A stretch of DNA of 64,000 nt from Paenibacillus sp. FSL H8-0079 (lineage in GTDB: Bacteria; Bacillota; Bacilli; Paenibacillales; Paenibacillaceae). Position 1 is the first letter of the stretch, and each line of letters starts with the position of its first letter. The notes beneath the pieces were generated by a model, which did not search any database, had not been told where the DNA came from, and saw only the letters and a program-made list of their open reading frames with translations. A program made the translations under genes and the position numbers. The DNA lies in NCBI RefSeq assembly GCF_037991315.1, contig NZ_CP150300.1:6324001-6388000 (forward strand). Reading direction: 5' to 3'. This document shows, in pieces, positions 43,984-53,269 of this stretch.

Positions 43984-44430
43984 TTAACGTTTCGGTTGTT
44001 GACGCTCGTTCAAGATGCTCAAGAAAGATTGAGCAAAACGAAGCGATTGTTGTACGTTTGGATCTTTAAGCATTTTCAGCATAGCGAACAAGCCAACTGA
44101 AGTTTGCTCTGTTTGTGCACGGTCATTGGCTTCGATGGCAGCAGAAGCTACACCTTTAGCTTTGTCTACAACAGGCTTAGCGAACTCGCCCATTGCGCTC
44201 ATTGTGTCGCTGATCAGAACTTTGTCTGTTGCTACACTTTGTGCAAAGTCATAAGCTTTTGTCATAGCAGTAACCATTTCAGCCAATTTAGGCAGGTTCT
44301 CCACCAGAACGGTTAAAGACTCCTGTACCTCAGGCTTCATCAGTTGATCCAGAACGTCCAAGGACTGGCGCTCGGAAACGTTGGCACCTTCTGTAACTGG
44401 CACCTCTTGTTGAGTAGGCGATTGTGACAT
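43984..44430 (-). CDS. yjlC: DUF1641 protein (YjlC-like)
   Basis: 148 residues, soluble, mostly helical, with DVLDQLMKPEVQESLTVLVENLPKLAEMVTAMTKAYDFAQS and LFAMLKMLKDPNVQQSLRFAQSFLSIL, the DUF1641 pattern. Start ATG 44430 follows AAAGGAGG; the upstream frame is unsupported. It is 24 bp before ndh and conserved beside it in Bacillus, so it probably aids NDH-2 function or regulation; the mechanism is unknown. Confidence 0.85.
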   Translation of the reverse strand: MSQSPTQQEVPVTEGANVSERQSLDVLDQLMKPEVQESLTVLVENLPKLAEMVTAMTKAYDFAQSVATDKVLISDTMSAMGEFAKPVVDKAKGVASAAIEANDRAQTEQTSVGLFAMLKMLKDPNVQQSLRFAQSFLSILNERQQPKR

Positions 44431-44721
44431 AAGAGAAAGTCCTCCTTTACTTTGGGATAGAAGTCCGCGACTTTCATGATGCCTGTCAAGCAGAGCCGAA
44501 CCACAAAATACATCGAATACATCTAAATGTACCAAATTTCACACAATAGGATGAGCGTAGCTCAGGGCCACTCCCATATCATGCATTGTATCTTGGATCT
44601 ATTGCGGACAACATGTGTTGACGCACAAAACGACAAGCAGGCCGAAACCGAACTCTATACCCTTATATTACACCTCTTACACATGAACATGAAAAAGAAA
44701 TTTTTTACACTTGTGAAGATA

Positions 44722-44739
44722 TTGTGAACATTGTAACAA
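44722..44739. promoter_or_regulatory. Rex-like site upstream of yjlC-ndh
   Basis: TTGTGAACATTGTAACAA matches the Rex consensus TTGTGAA-N4-TTCACAA at 12 of 14 fixed positions. It lies about 290 bp before yjlC, just upstream of the weak promoter. Control of yjlC-ndh by Rex is established in B. subtilis. Confidence 0.5.
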
Positions 44740-45054
44740 AATCGATTTTTTTGTCAACCCATGCAGGCAAGCTAGTGCTGCCGATCTTCCTGTCCAAAAT
44801 CCGTATTCCTACCACATGTGGTATTAAGACAAGATCACATATGACCAGATGTACGATATGTACACAAGGAAGGATTGGTTTATCGATATTCAAAGGAATT
44901 GTTTTCCAAATTCAATAATCTCGCGCAACGAAATTGGTCACTGTCGTTATTATGCAGCGATGAGCACAGCCTTATTCCATTATTGAGACATCTTTTCTAT
45001 TTCAAGTATGAACCTCTTGCGCCGCGAATGCAAAAATTGGATTATACCTCTTTT

Positions 45055-45080
45055 GTTTAGAATGCTGGCATCCCGGTTAA
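45055..45080 (+). promoter_or_regulatory. Possible general-stress (sigma-B-like) promoter of csbD
   Basis: GTTTAG, 14 bases, GGTTAA resembles the sigma-B pattern GTTTAA-N12-14-GGGTAT with several mismatches, 37 bp before the csbD start. Confidence 0.3.
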
Positions 45081-45116
45081 TTAGGACTACACCAGACAAC
45101 GAAGGAGATGTTCGAT

Positions 45117-45290
45117 ATGAGTAATTCAACTAGCGATAAAATCAAAGCAGGCATTAATAAGGCTAAAGGCGAAGTGAAGGATCAGATCGGTAATGCAACC
45201 AATAACAGATCCCTTCAGGCTGAGGGCAAGAAAGACAAAGCCAAAGGTGCTGTACAGGATAAAATTGCTGACGTTAAAAAAGATCACTAG
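45117..45290 (+). CDS. CsbD family stress protein
   Basis: 57 residues, highly charged and Lys/Ala/Gly-rich: SDKIKAGINKAKGEVKDQIGN and EGKKDKAKGAVQDKIADVKKD, the CsbD pattern. No membrane segment. ATG 45117 is seven bases after AAGGAGA; ATG 45108 overlaps the site. In B. subtilis CsbD is a sigma-B regulon member of unknown mechanism. Confidence 0.9.
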   Translation: MSNSTSDKIKAGINKAKGEVKDQIGNATNNRSLQAEGKKDKAKGAVQDKIADVKKDH

Positions 45291-45397
45291 ATCCTTTTGA
45301 TGTGAGGTCAACAGCACGATGATTTCGTGCAATAGATCGTTGTAAACTAGCCTGGCCGTCCGTATTCGGATGAAAATCTGAACATGAGACGGAGGCG

Positions 45398-45451
45398 CAA
45401 AAAAGCCAAGGAAGGTGTTATTCAATACACCCTTCCCTGGCTTTTTTTGTG
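45398..45451. terminator. Strong bidirectional terminator after csbD
   Basis: AAAAAAGCCAAGGAAGGTGT and a near-perfect complement ending CTGGCTTTTTTT around a short loop. The remaining bases of the 45291-45623 gap show no further feature. Confidence 0.85.
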
Positions 45452-45623
45452 CGTTCTATACTGCTGGAACTGCGTATCTTGCCATATCGATAATGAAACT
45501 GCGCGTTTCCCTTGTTGTAGAATTTAATGCTGCGTGGCGATCTTGCGATAATACACGTTTACTCCTTTTACATTTTTGTTCGTCCTCGAGGTTATCGGGT
45601 AATTTAAAGTGAGGTGATATGAG

Positions 45624-46142
45624 ATGAGTGAACGGAAAAAGAATATAGAGACGTTATTCCTTCAGGAGAATGGTGTAATTCCCAATCATCCGACCCTGCC
45701 TGTGCTTTTGTATAAGAATGTATGGGCAGAGGAAGCACTGAATGCAGAATCGTTGCTGAACCGTAATGGATGGGGAAATAGCTGGTTGAATGGTGTTTTC
45801 AATTATCATCATTATCATAGTAACGCGCATGAGGCTCTTGCTGTGGTGAGCGGATTCGTGAAATTGATTTTAGGCGGAGAAAATGGGCATAAAGTGTACC
45901 TTCAGACAGGCGACGTTGTCGTGCTTCCTGCTGGAACAGGGCATAAACGTCTGGAATCCAGCACTGACTTTCGTATTGCCGGTGCCTATCCGGGCGGCAT
46001 GAGTTACAATACACGCACAGGTGAGGAAGGCGAGCTGCAGACGGCTCTTCAGGAAATACGTGAGGTTCCGATTCCGGATACCGATCCGGTCTATGGGCAG
46101 GATGGGCCACTAATGGAAATCTGGAATGGGAAGAAGTCATAA
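45624..46142 (+). CDS. yjlB: Cupin-domain protein (YjlB-like)
   Basis: 172 residues, single cupin: FNYHHYHSNAHEALAVVSGFVKLILGGENG (metal-binding His/His/Glu pattern H-x-H...E) and GDVVVLPAGTGHKRL. Relatives include B. subtilis YjlB, which lies beside yjlC-ndh; here it is about 1.2 kb away. Substrate unknown. GAGGTG precedes the ATG. Confidence 0.85.
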   Translation: MSERKKNIETLFLQENGVIPNHPTLPVLLYKNVWAEEALNAESLLNRNGWGNSWLNGVFNYHHYHSNAHEALAVVSGFVKLILGGENGHKVYLQTGDVVVLPAGTGHKRLESSTDFRIAGAYPGGMSYNTRTGEEGELQTALQEIREVPIPDTDPVYGQDGPLMEIWNGKKS

Positions 46143-46310
46143 CAGATATCATGGAGAGAAAAAAGAACTTTATTAGACAATGCACAGGAGAAATTGGTCC
46201 AGTATTCAAGCATGAACAAATAGACTGTCCCCGGACAAGTAGGAGAATCATGCCGGAGTACAGTCTATATGTTTTTCTTCAATCTCTAATCTATCGCACG
46301 CCAGTAACTT

Positions 46311-47393
46311 TTAGTTCCGCTCCTTACTCGCAAGTCGGACACCATAGTATCTCATCGCATATGGGATACCTTCCATCTCCAGTCGGCCCTGCAGCACAAG
46401 TTGACGTATTCGATATTCAATAAATGCATCTCCCACAGTTTGTTCTAAATATCCAAGTACTTCACCTAAAACACGGGCACATATTATAAATTCATCTGAT
46501 TGTCTGGTTAATGTAAGATCTCTCACCTTTTGCATAATGAAATCATCAATTCCGTCCTCGGACACGCTATGAATCTTACTATCCTTCATTATTCGCAGAT
46601 GGCCTTGTTGTTTAGAGAGAGAATCCCACTCTTGCTCCATCTGCTTGCGTTCTTCTGAAGACACCGGCTCTGCATTTACACAGTGGTTCCACATGGCTAA
46701 TAGCTTCTCAGAAACAATCTCTCCTGTTCTCCAAACATCATACTCAATGTCAGGGTTATGGAATAACTCCTGATACAGTTCACTTGTCTCGATCAGATAA
46801 ACAGGACTCTTCCTGTTACGAAGCAAATGAATAGCAAACAGAAGACCCGTTTTCTCATGGGCGTTGTTAGCATACCAAATGGTTATTCTAGTCTCTTCAT
46901 CAATGGAACTCATCACGTTATTTAATTGAATCAGTTCATCTACGCCTTTGATAGCGTAATTTCCGTGTTCACTTAAATGCAGTCGCTCCAGCAACCAGAG
47001 GTGTCTACGTTGTAGAACTATCTTATCAGTGAGATCCCCTAATGGGCCTATAGCATAGTAGTCATTCATAGAATAAAAACGTCGTCCCACGCGTCCAGGA
47101 ACACTACCCATGGCAACCTTAATGCTACCCAACGGTGATTCACCAATCGCTATATGAATTTCACGCGGCTTCTGTGTATCAAGCATTTGCTGCTCAGCTT
47201 GCTTCCGATTCCTCTCCTCGCCTAACCCCTCAAAAATCCGCTGTACGCTCACCGCAAAATCAACCGAATGTTCTTCTGTCTGATGACTAACTGCCATGTC
47301 CGCGCCAAGATAGAGCATACGCAATAACGAACGAAGCTCTTCTTCATTCATGCGATATAATTCTTTATCAAAATCAAAGACATTTTCAATCAT
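46311..47393 (-). CDS. DUF1835/DUF3658 domain protein
   Basis: 360 residues, soluble. A DUF1835 domain (IHIAIGESPLGSIKVAMG, YYAIGPLGDLTD, ITIWYANNAHEKTGLLFAIHLLRN) is followed by a helical DUF3658-type C-terminus (GDAFIEYRIRQLVLQGRLEMEG). DUF1835 proteins in Firmicutes are usually single-copy and uncharacterised. The ATG follows AAAGGGGG. Not clearly in an operon. Confidence 0.85.
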   Translation of the reverse strand: MIENVFDFDKELYRMNEEELRSLLRMLYLGADMAVSHQTEEHSVDFAVSVQRIFEGLGEERNRKQAEQQMLDTQKPREIHIAIGESPLGSIKVAMGSVPGRVGRRFYSMNDYYAIGPLGDLTDKIVLQRRHLWLLERLHLSEHGNYAIKGVDELIQLNNVMSSIDEETRITIWYANNAHEKTGLLFAIHLLRNRKSPVYLIETSELYQELFHNPDIEYDVWRTGEIVSEKLLAMWNHCVNAEPVSSEERKQMEQEWDSLSKQQGHLRIMKDSKIHSVSEDGIDDFIMQKVRDLTLTRQSDEFIICARVLGEVLGYLEQTVGDAFIEYRIRQLVLQGRLEMEGIPYAMRYYGVRLASKERN

Positions 47394-47469
47394 ACTAATC
47401 CCCCTTTAAAAAAGGTTCATCTCCGGGTAATTCATAAATACCACACAAATATACCACTGTACCCCGAAA

Positions 47470-48135
47470 CTAGGAGGAAATCGATTTGCCAGTTGGTTGA
47501 TTCAGATCATTCAGCCCTTCATCATCTGACGATGACCGGGTAAAATGTCGCTCCAGTTTGCGGCTTGCCCACAGGGATACCGCAATGAACAGCAATACGC
47601 CTACCCAGCGTACAGGGTGCTCCAAAAATTGTTCCACATTGGAACCGATATACGTAACAGAGAAGATCATGATCGCTTTACCACAGCCCACCGCAAGCAG
47701 GAAGGATAACAAGCGCATTCGCGCGATACCTGCTGCCACATTAATAATGACGAATGGACCTACCGGGAAGATACTCAGGAGAAAGACATAACCGAACGCA
47801 TTCCTCCGAATCCATACCATACTGCGCTGCACACGGGGTTTGCGTGCCCATCGTTCCACAAAAGCGGATTTCCCGATCTCCCGTACGATCAGAAAAGTAA
47901 CGATGCAACCAAGGACCATGCCGATCCATGAGTATAAAAACCCTGCCCACAGACCGTATACCGCACCGTTCACACCCACTATTAATAGCGTTGGAAGTGG
48001 CGGCACAAATGATTTCATAAACGTAAGCAAAATTCCCGGTAATGGGCCCAGGGAGCGAAACTTCTCCAGCCAGAAACGAATATTTTCTTCCGTAATATAG
48101 GACATAATGTCCAATGCTGCTGGGGTCATCTGCAT
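47470..48135 (-). CDS. VTT-domain membrane protein (TVP38/TMEM64 family)
   Basis: 221 residues with about five hydrophobic segments. The VTT signature FVPPLPTLLIVGVNGAVYGLWAGFLYSWIGMVLGCIVTFLIVREIG lies at residues about 43-88, then FLLSIFPVGPFVIINVAAGIARMRLLSFL. DedA/VTT proteins scramble or transport lipids such as undecaprenyl phosphate in some cases. The start is uncertain: no strong site precedes ATG 48135, and the ATG of MSYITEEN is an alternative. Confidence 0.82.
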   Translation of the reverse strand: MQMTPAALDIMSYITEENIRFWLEKFRSLGPLPGILLTFMKSFVPPLPTLLIVGVNGAVYGLWAGFLYSWIGMVLGCIVTFLIVREIGKSAFVERWARKPRVQRSMVWIRRNAFGYVFLLSIFPVGPFVIINVAAGIARMRLLSFLLAVGCGKAIMIFSVTYIGSNVEQFLEHPVRWVGVLLFIAVSLWASRKLERHFTRSSSDDEGLNDLNQPTGKSISS

Positions 48136-48322
48136 CCATCCAATCTATACAGTCTACGTTCTCAGGTTTGATGTTCACTATACATTTCATCATTCATATG
48201 GATGATGAAGCTTCTTTAGCAACTCCCTCCCAGTATAACGTACATCTTCGATGAACATCGTTGTCAATTTGAAGAAATTATTGCACAGCGAACTGACTTC
48301 CCACCCCAATCAAAATTAAATC

Positions 48323-48361
48323 AAAAAAGCACACCAAGACCTCTTGTGGTCTTGGTGTGCT
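48323..48361 (-). terminator. Terminator of the HNH operon
   Basis: On the minus strand AGCACACCAAGACC, a 6-base loop, GGTCTTGGTGTGCT, then TTTTTT. Confidence 0.88.
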
Positions 48362-48405
48362 CTTCATATCGAAACCCCGATCCTACTTTTGGGGGCATAT
48401 TATCC

Positions 48406-50055
48406 TTATTCCAGCTGTGCTTCCTGCATAGCCAGTTCAATCAGTTCTGCCTGATGTGCAGCATTCCACTCGGGAATACCGGAACGCATGAACTCTTCGG
48501 CATCCATCGCTGCTTTGGATTGGTTGCACAGATTACAGGCACAGACACAGTTGAGCGGGGTGGTATGTCCACCTTTTGCACGCGGCAGTAAATGGTCAAT
48601 CGTATCTCCATACGAACCACAGAAGTAACAGGTGTAGTGATCCCGGGTCAGAATATACCGCTTGAAATCCTTGTTACTGAACAATCGGCGAATCGTGTAC
48701 CGATTGACCACCACAGCGGCTTTTTCCTTGACCAGCGTGACCGCAAGCTCCATGTCCACTTCCTGATGCCAGCGCCTGCCCTTATCCGTCTTGCCGCGCA
48801 TCCGTACCATGCCTTGCCGGTTGGTCCGGAGCGAAGCCGGATCTTCCGGGTCAATGGCTACCGGGGCCGCCGGCGTCTGACGACGGGGACGGCCGTCCAT
48901 GCCAGCTGCGTGACTGCGGCTGGCATGCGCGGGTCGCTGCCCGGATGTACCGCGGGCAGCGTCTTCGCCGTTCGCCTTATGCGCACGCTCCTTGCGCGCT
49001 TGGCGCGGCTTGGACCCTGGCGAGCCAGGCTGGCGCACGGGCGCAGGAGGCCCTGCCTCCGCAGCAGCCCCCGGCGCTTGCCCAGGCTCGCGCCTGGTGG
49101 CGGCAGGCTGTGCCTCCGCCGCCGTAGGTGCAGCGACCGTGGTGGCATCGCCACGGTCGCTCAGGGCCGGCGCATGGGCCTCAGCAGCTACGCTGCGGGC
49201 CTGCCCTGCGCCGGGCGCGAGCGCGGCAGCACGCTTGCGGCGCCGCTTGCGCTTGCGTTTGGCTGCGGTCGGTTGATCCGCAGCCATGGGCTCTGCTGCC
49301 GGGCCTTGCGGCGCAGCTGGCAGCAGAGCTTGGTGGGCCGCCGCAGTCTGCTCGGCGGCCTGCACTGCAGCGGCAGCTCGCGCGCCTGCCCGCTGTGTAG
49401 TGCCCTTATCATTCACAGCAGCATGGCCCTCCTGCGAATACCCTTCTTCCCCACGCCCACGATCACGTGGCTGTGGCTCAGCAAGATCAGCTACTGCCTC
49501 ACCTGCCAAACCATCGTGCTCCTGATTCGTCTCCGCTTGCTCATTGCCTGTCAGTCCCTCTGCACGTTTGCTCTTCCTGCGTCTTCTCCTCTTCTTCCGA
49601 TTACCCGAAGAAGAGGCGGAGGAAGTCACCAAGTCAGCATGTTCATCGTCATTCGCAGACGTCGAGTCTACTGACGATTGAGACACCAGACGTCTGTCTG
49701 AAGACGACTCGGTAGCAGATCCCTGCTCCATGCCATAAGGGATCCGCTCCGCTTCATTTTTCGCAGAGGCAGATGGTACGTGTGTAACCTCACGGGTTTC
49801 CAAGCCATCCCGTTGATACCCGATCCGTTCATTCGTTTGCCCGCTCAAGCTTGAACCCGCATCGTAATCAGCCTGTCCACCAAGCTGACGACAGCTGCGG
49901 CAGGCTCCCCGTCTGGCTCCAGGGCCTGCCCGCTTTCCGGTTCTGCGCCGGAATTCGGACATCGCCCGCTGTTGTCCGCAATACATACATGTCTTGGTCA
50001 GTCGCGCTTCTTGTTCCGTCTTTCCTTGCCGGAAAGGGGCTGGCCCCGTCTCCAT
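48406..50055 (-). CDS. Zinc-ribbon/HNH endonuclease-domain protein with a long basic disordered middle
   Basis: 549 residues in three parts. Residues about 20-57 have CMYCGQQ and CRSCR, a zinc ribbon. Residues about 60-410 are low complexity with two basic clusters, RKKRRRRRKSKR and KRKRKRRRKR, amid Ala/Pro/Gln/Glu-rich stretches. The C-terminus (residues about 420-549) is an HNH domain: YTCYFCGSYGDTIDHLLPRAKGGHTTPLNCVCACNLCNQSK, with Cys pairs and the DH...N...N pattern. The region encoding the middle is far more GC-rich than the flanks. GAGGTG precedes the ATG. HNH domains nick or cut DNA or RNA; the basic tract may bind nucleic acid. The small zinc-ribbon-like gene lies 45 bp upstream on the same strand. 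I know no characterised protein with this full architecture. Confidence 0.8.
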   Translation of the reverse strand: METGPAPFRQGKTEQEARLTKTCMYCGQQRAMSEFRRRTGKRAGPGARRGACRSCRQLGGQADYDAGSSLSGQTNERIGYQRDGLETREVTHVPSASAKNEAERIPYGMEQGSATESSSDRRLVSQSSVDSTSANDDEHADLVTSSASSSGNRKKRRRRRKSKRAEGLTGNEQAETNQEHDGLAGEAVADLAEPQPRDRGRGEEGYSQEGHAAVNDKGTTQRAGARAAAAVQAAEQTAAAHQALLPAAPQGPAAEPMAADQPTAAKRKRKRRRKRAAALAPGAGQARSVAAEAHAPALSDRGDATTVAAPTAAEAQPAATRREPGQAPGAAAEAGPPAPVRQPGSPGSKPRQARKERAHKANGEDAARGTSGQRPAHASRSHAAGMDGRPRRQTPAAPVAIDPEDPASLRTNRQGMVRMRGKTDKGRRWHQEVDMELAVTLVKEKAAVVVNRYTIRRLFSNKDFKRYILTRDHYTCYFCGSYGDTIDHLLPRAKGGHTTPLNCVCACNLCNQSKAAMDAEEFMRSGIPEWNAAHQAELIELAMQEAQLE

Positions 50056-50099
50056 GTTGTCACCTCGGTTCCGTATGAATCCGGTTTCTTTCTATTGTA

Positions 50100-50249
50100 T
50101 CACATCTGCTCGCGAACACCCTCATGGCCAAAGGCCTCATAATCTTTCGATTTGTACTCCTGTGTCTGTTCATTGCATTCATGAAGAATGTGTTCCACGT
50201 ATTCCAATATATCTTGCATCGGTCTCCCGCATTTATCGCATGTTGTCAT
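50100..50249 (-). CDS. Small zinc-ribbon-like protein (49 residues)
   Basis: A frame too short for most gene callers. It begins MTTCDKCGRPMQDILEYVE, and Cys25 lies in HILHEC; CxxC plus C suggests a partial zinc site. The rest is acidic and ends GHEGVREQM. Start ATG 50249 follows AAGGTG at seven bases. It lies 45 bp upstream of the HNH gene on the same strand, so co-expression is likely. I recognise no family; the Cys pattern and clean ribosome binding site make coding likely. Confidence 0.6.
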   Translation of the reverse strand: MTTCDKCGRPMQDILEYVEHILHECNEQTQEYKSKDYEAFGHEGVREQM

Positions 50250-50363
50250 TATTTTTCACCTTAATCCTGTTATCTATAATGTATTATCGTTCCGCCTTAT
50301 GATTACCCCTCGTACATGTAAAAGAAACACTCGTTCCCCACATTACACATATCTGCATGCATC

Positions 50364-50412
50364 AAAAAAAACCGCTTCCTGCTCTCCCCTAAGGTCGACC
50401 AAGAAACGGTTT
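50364..50412 (-). terminator. Terminator of the acyltransferase gene
   Basis: AAACCG-C-TTC and GAA-A-CGGTTT pair around a 30-base loop; the minus strand ends in T8. It is the weakest of the terminators listed because of the long loop. Confidence 0.5.
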
Positions 50413-50437
50413 ATTATTCCTGTATTGGAAATGTGTA

Positions 50438-51613
50438 TTAACGAACGTCCAGTTGCCCCGAGTTCTGTTGTGGTGCCAGACGTGGTTTCGGTTTTGGCAG
50501 ATTACCAAAGATCACCCATGCATATGGAACGAACCTTGCCGTCAATCCAACAACGATCCACGAAGCGATCAGAGCTACGCCGAATCCTCCGGCATACCAC
50601 AGATGCACTAACCACGACACTCCCGTTTGCGGCGGATAATTCCGATACACCAGAAGGAACAATGGATGGATCAGATAGATGCCGAAGGACAGTGCCCCAA
50701 GCCGGTTCAGCGGCTTAACGATCAGTGACGGCCCTTTGCGGTAGAGCAGATAAGCGATCTGGATGAGTACCAGCGCACAAGCGAAGGTATGCACATTCCA
50801 GAAAAATTCATACCACAGTGTGTTATACGTTGCGATCTTCAGACGCAACTGATAATAGATGTACACATGACCCAGTCCGGCAATGATCCACACGGCCCAG
50901 AGCAGAATCCATGAAGCTACGCGTCCTTTGGTTGCATTGGCGCGACTGATGACGAACCATTGCTTGATTTTAGGGAAATACACTCCGATAAAAGCACCCA
51001 GCATGAAATAGGAAAAGTACGAGAACGCCCAGCTTCCCTTATTGGGTACCTGGAATCCATATTTATTACTTACGATAAATGCCCATTGAATCAATAGTCC
51101 AATCGGTACAGACCATTTCACCACGGAAGGATACTTCTTGAGCAGCCATAACACCAATGGGAATAACAGATAGAATTGCATGTTAATAAACACAAAGTAC
51201 AGATGCGTATAGGCCTTACCCGTAAACAATTTCGTAATGAAACTTACAGCCGATTCGCCGAATGGTCGGCCTTGATAATGCGTGAAATGCAAGATAACAA
51301 AATACATCAATGAAAACAGGAAATACGGAAGCAAGATATACACAAATCTTTTTTTGTAAAAGTTACTTACGAGTTTCTTATCCAGTGGACGGGAATAATA
51401 GTTATAGAACAGCACGAAACTGCTCATAAAAATAAAGGTTGGCGTACCATATTTCATGAAGATATTAATAAAGTTGTACAGCCAGTAGTAGCCCGAACCG
51501 GTCATGTCCACCGTCGCGTAAGAAGTGGAATGCACGCTCAGTACGCCGATAATCGCCATGGCACGTACCAGATTCAGCTCCGGAATTCGCTCTCTTTTCA
51601 GTGTTTCACTCAT
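50438..51613 (-). CDS. Acyltransferase 3 family membrane protein
   Basis: 391 residues with about ten membrane helices. The family start RIPELNLVRAMAIIGVLSVHS includes the conserved R/H pair, and SFGIYLIHPLFLLVY lies near the end. Such proteins move acyl groups onto surface glycans or other extracytoplasmic sugars. Ribosome binding site GAAGGAG precedes the ATG. Neighbours give no clue to its acceptor. Confidence 0.87.
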   Translation of the reverse strand: MSETLKRERIPELNLVRAMAIIGVLSVHSTSYATVDMTGSGYYWLYNFINIFMKYGTPTFIFMSSFVLFYNYYSRPLDKKLVSNFYKKRFVYILLPYFLFSLMYFVILHFTHYQGRPFGESAVSFITKLFTGKAYTHLYFVFINMQFYLLFPLVLWLLKKYPSVVKWSVPIGLLIQWAFIVSNKYGFQVPNKGSWAFSYFSYFMLGAFIGVYFPKIKQWFVISRANATKGRVASWILLWAVWIIAGLGHVYIYYQLRLKIATYNTLWYEFFWNVHTFACALVLIQIAYLLYRKGPSLIVKPLNRLGALSFGIYLIHPLFLLVYRNYPPQTGVSWLVHLWYAGGFGVALIASWIVVGLTARFVPYAWVIFGNLPKPKPRLAPQQNSGQLDVR

Positions 51614-51895
51614 GTTTAAAATTTCTCCTTCATTTGTTCGTCAATATGTCAGATATGACTTAATACGATAAAGCTCTCTATCTATTAAAAGGCATAATGC
51701 TTAAGATGGGTAGTCCATTTTCTTAACAATTCCTAAATTTTCATCATATTTCACACTATTTTCATGTCTATATATGTAAAAAAGACCGCGAGTACGCGGT
51801 CTTTACAACATCCTGCTTTCAACCAAATGATTGTTGGTTCAACCGGATGAGAATGGTAAATTTGGGTTTGGACACGAACCAGCCCCTGACGGAGT
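51614..51895. other. Intergenic region with photolyase terminator
   Basis: At 51778-51804, AAAGACCGCG, AGTA loop and CGCGGTCTTT form a terminator that ends the photolyase gene on the minus strand. The AT-rich remainder serves as promoter for the acyltransferase gene; I see no operator. Confidence 0.75.
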
Positions 51896-53242
51896 CTACT
51901 TCTGGCGGCTCGCCAGAATCTGTTTATACACCTCAATCGCCGCCTGTCTCGATGCCTTCAGATCGACAATGGCATCCTTACGCGGTTGATGGATGTCCTT
52001 ACTATGCAGATCCTTCAGCTCAGGCAACCACTTCCGAATATAATCACCTTGCGGATCATACTTCTCGGATTGTGTCACTGGATTGTTCACCCGAAAATAC
52101 GGAGCTGCATTCTCGCCAAGCGAAGCACACCACAGCCAGTTACCTCGGTTCTGAATATTATCGTAGTCACTCAGCTTGCGCCTGAAATAGGCTTCACCCA
52201 AGGTGAATGGACATTGCAGGTTTTTGGTGAGAAACATCGCCGTGAGAATCCTTAACCGGTTCGGCATATGTCCGGTTTCGTTCAGTTCCGTCATTGCTGC
52301 ATCAATAATCGGAATACCTGTCTCCGCCTTGCACCAACGTTCGAAATGCTCGTCATGGAGGGCCGAGAGATCGTACACCTTTTCATATGTAAAGTAGTGA
52401 CTCTCATAGATCGCTCGATACAGGTAGAAGTCACGGAAGCACAACTGCCTGATCCATTCCCCCGCCTCCGCCGTGCGACTCGCCGCATCATACATCTTGC
52501 GAATGGATACGGCTCCCACTGCTACGTAAGAACTGAGATGGCTCGGTTCATAAGCTTCATACTCATCCCGATGCTCACCATATTCAGCAATACGATCCGA
52601 TAAGAATTGATCCAGCAGCAGATGCGGGTCCTCATCATCCGAGCCATTGGACTCCAGCAACTCCGGAGGTACCTGCATCGCCTCCGGCCATTCAATCTGT
52701 CGATCACTCACCTTCAGTTCTGCAATCGTTGTTGCCGAGGGAGGATTGGGATGTTCATTCATGAATTCCACCCACCGCCGATGGAAAGCCGCAAATACTT
52801 TATACGGCTCCGACTTGCCTGTAAAATTAGCAAATCCATTTAGATCCATCAGCAAATGATCCGTCAGTTGCGTGAACGAAACCTCATGCGCCTCACTGAC
52901 TTTGCGTATGGCCCTATCCCGCTCGATTGCATATGGTGTCATGTCCCGGTGGACCACAATCTCCTCAATCTCGCCTTTGAATTCGTTCAGGATGAAATTA
53001 ACTACTTCAGCCGGTTTGCCGTAAGCAACATGCAGTTTTCGTTTGGCTTCAAGATACTGTCTGCTCAGGCCCGCTGCATGCTTCCTAAAATTCACACCGC
53101 TGTGTTCCTTCTCTCGGCCTTGCCGCAGGAGGAATGAATCATAGATGAGCACATGCACACTCTCTTCTTCGTGTTCCCGCAAATAATCGAATGCAGCCAG
53201 ATCATCAGTACGCAGATCTTTGCGGTGTATGAATAGCTTCAT
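51896..53242 (-). CDS. Deoxyribodipyrimidine photolyase (cryptochrome/photolyase family)
   Basis: 448 residues. The N-terminal alpha/beta antenna domain starts KLFIHRKDLRTDDLAAFDYL. The C-terminal FAD domain has WIRQLCFRDFYLYRAIYES, GIPIIDAAMTELNETGHMPNRLRILTAMFLTKNL and NRGNWLWCASLGENAAPYFRVNNP, all in family positions. It uses light to repair pyrimidine dimers. The binding-pocket sequence differs somewhat from E. coli (NWLWCAS in place of GWQWAAS). ATG follows AGGAGGGTG. Confidence 0.88.
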   Translation of the reverse strand: MKLFIHRKDLRTDDLAAFDYLREHEEESVHVLIYDSFLLRQGREKEHSGVNFRKHAAGLSRQYLEAKRKLHVAYGKPAEVVNFILNEFKGEIEEIVVHRDMTPYAIERDRAIRKVSEAHEVSFTQLTDHLLMDLNGFANFTGKSEPYKVFAAFHRRWVEFMNEHPNPPSATTIAELKVSDRQIEWPEAMQVPPELLESNGSDDEDPHLLLDQFLSDRIAEYGEHRDEYEAYEPSHLSSYVAVGAVSIRKMYDAASRTAEAGEWIRQLCFRDFYLYRAIYESHYFTYEKVYDLSALHDEHFERWCKAETGIPIIDAAMTELNETGHMPNRLRILTAMFLTKNLQCPFTLGEAYFRRKLSDYDNIQNRGNWLWCASLGENAAPYFRVNNPVTQSEKYDPQGDYIRKWLPELKDLHSKDIHQPRKDAIVDLKASRQAAIEVYKQILASRQK

Positions 53243-53269
53243 GCCTCACCCTCCTATCTGAAATTAAGG

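Larger units (their letters stand above)
44431..45116. other. Divergent intergenic region between yjlC and csbD
   Basis: About 690 bp, AT-rich, with no ORF I would call a gene. It holds the Rex-like site, a weak minus promoter (TTCATG 44693-44688, 17 bases, TAATAT 44670-44665) and a sigma-B-like promoter for csbD. Confidence 0.45.

Noticed and set aside
48592-49674. A 360-codon open frame on the plus strand, antisense to the HNH gene
   Set aside because: The GC-rich low-complexity middle of the HNH gene leaves several frames open. The Arg/Ala/Leu-rich product is an artefact.
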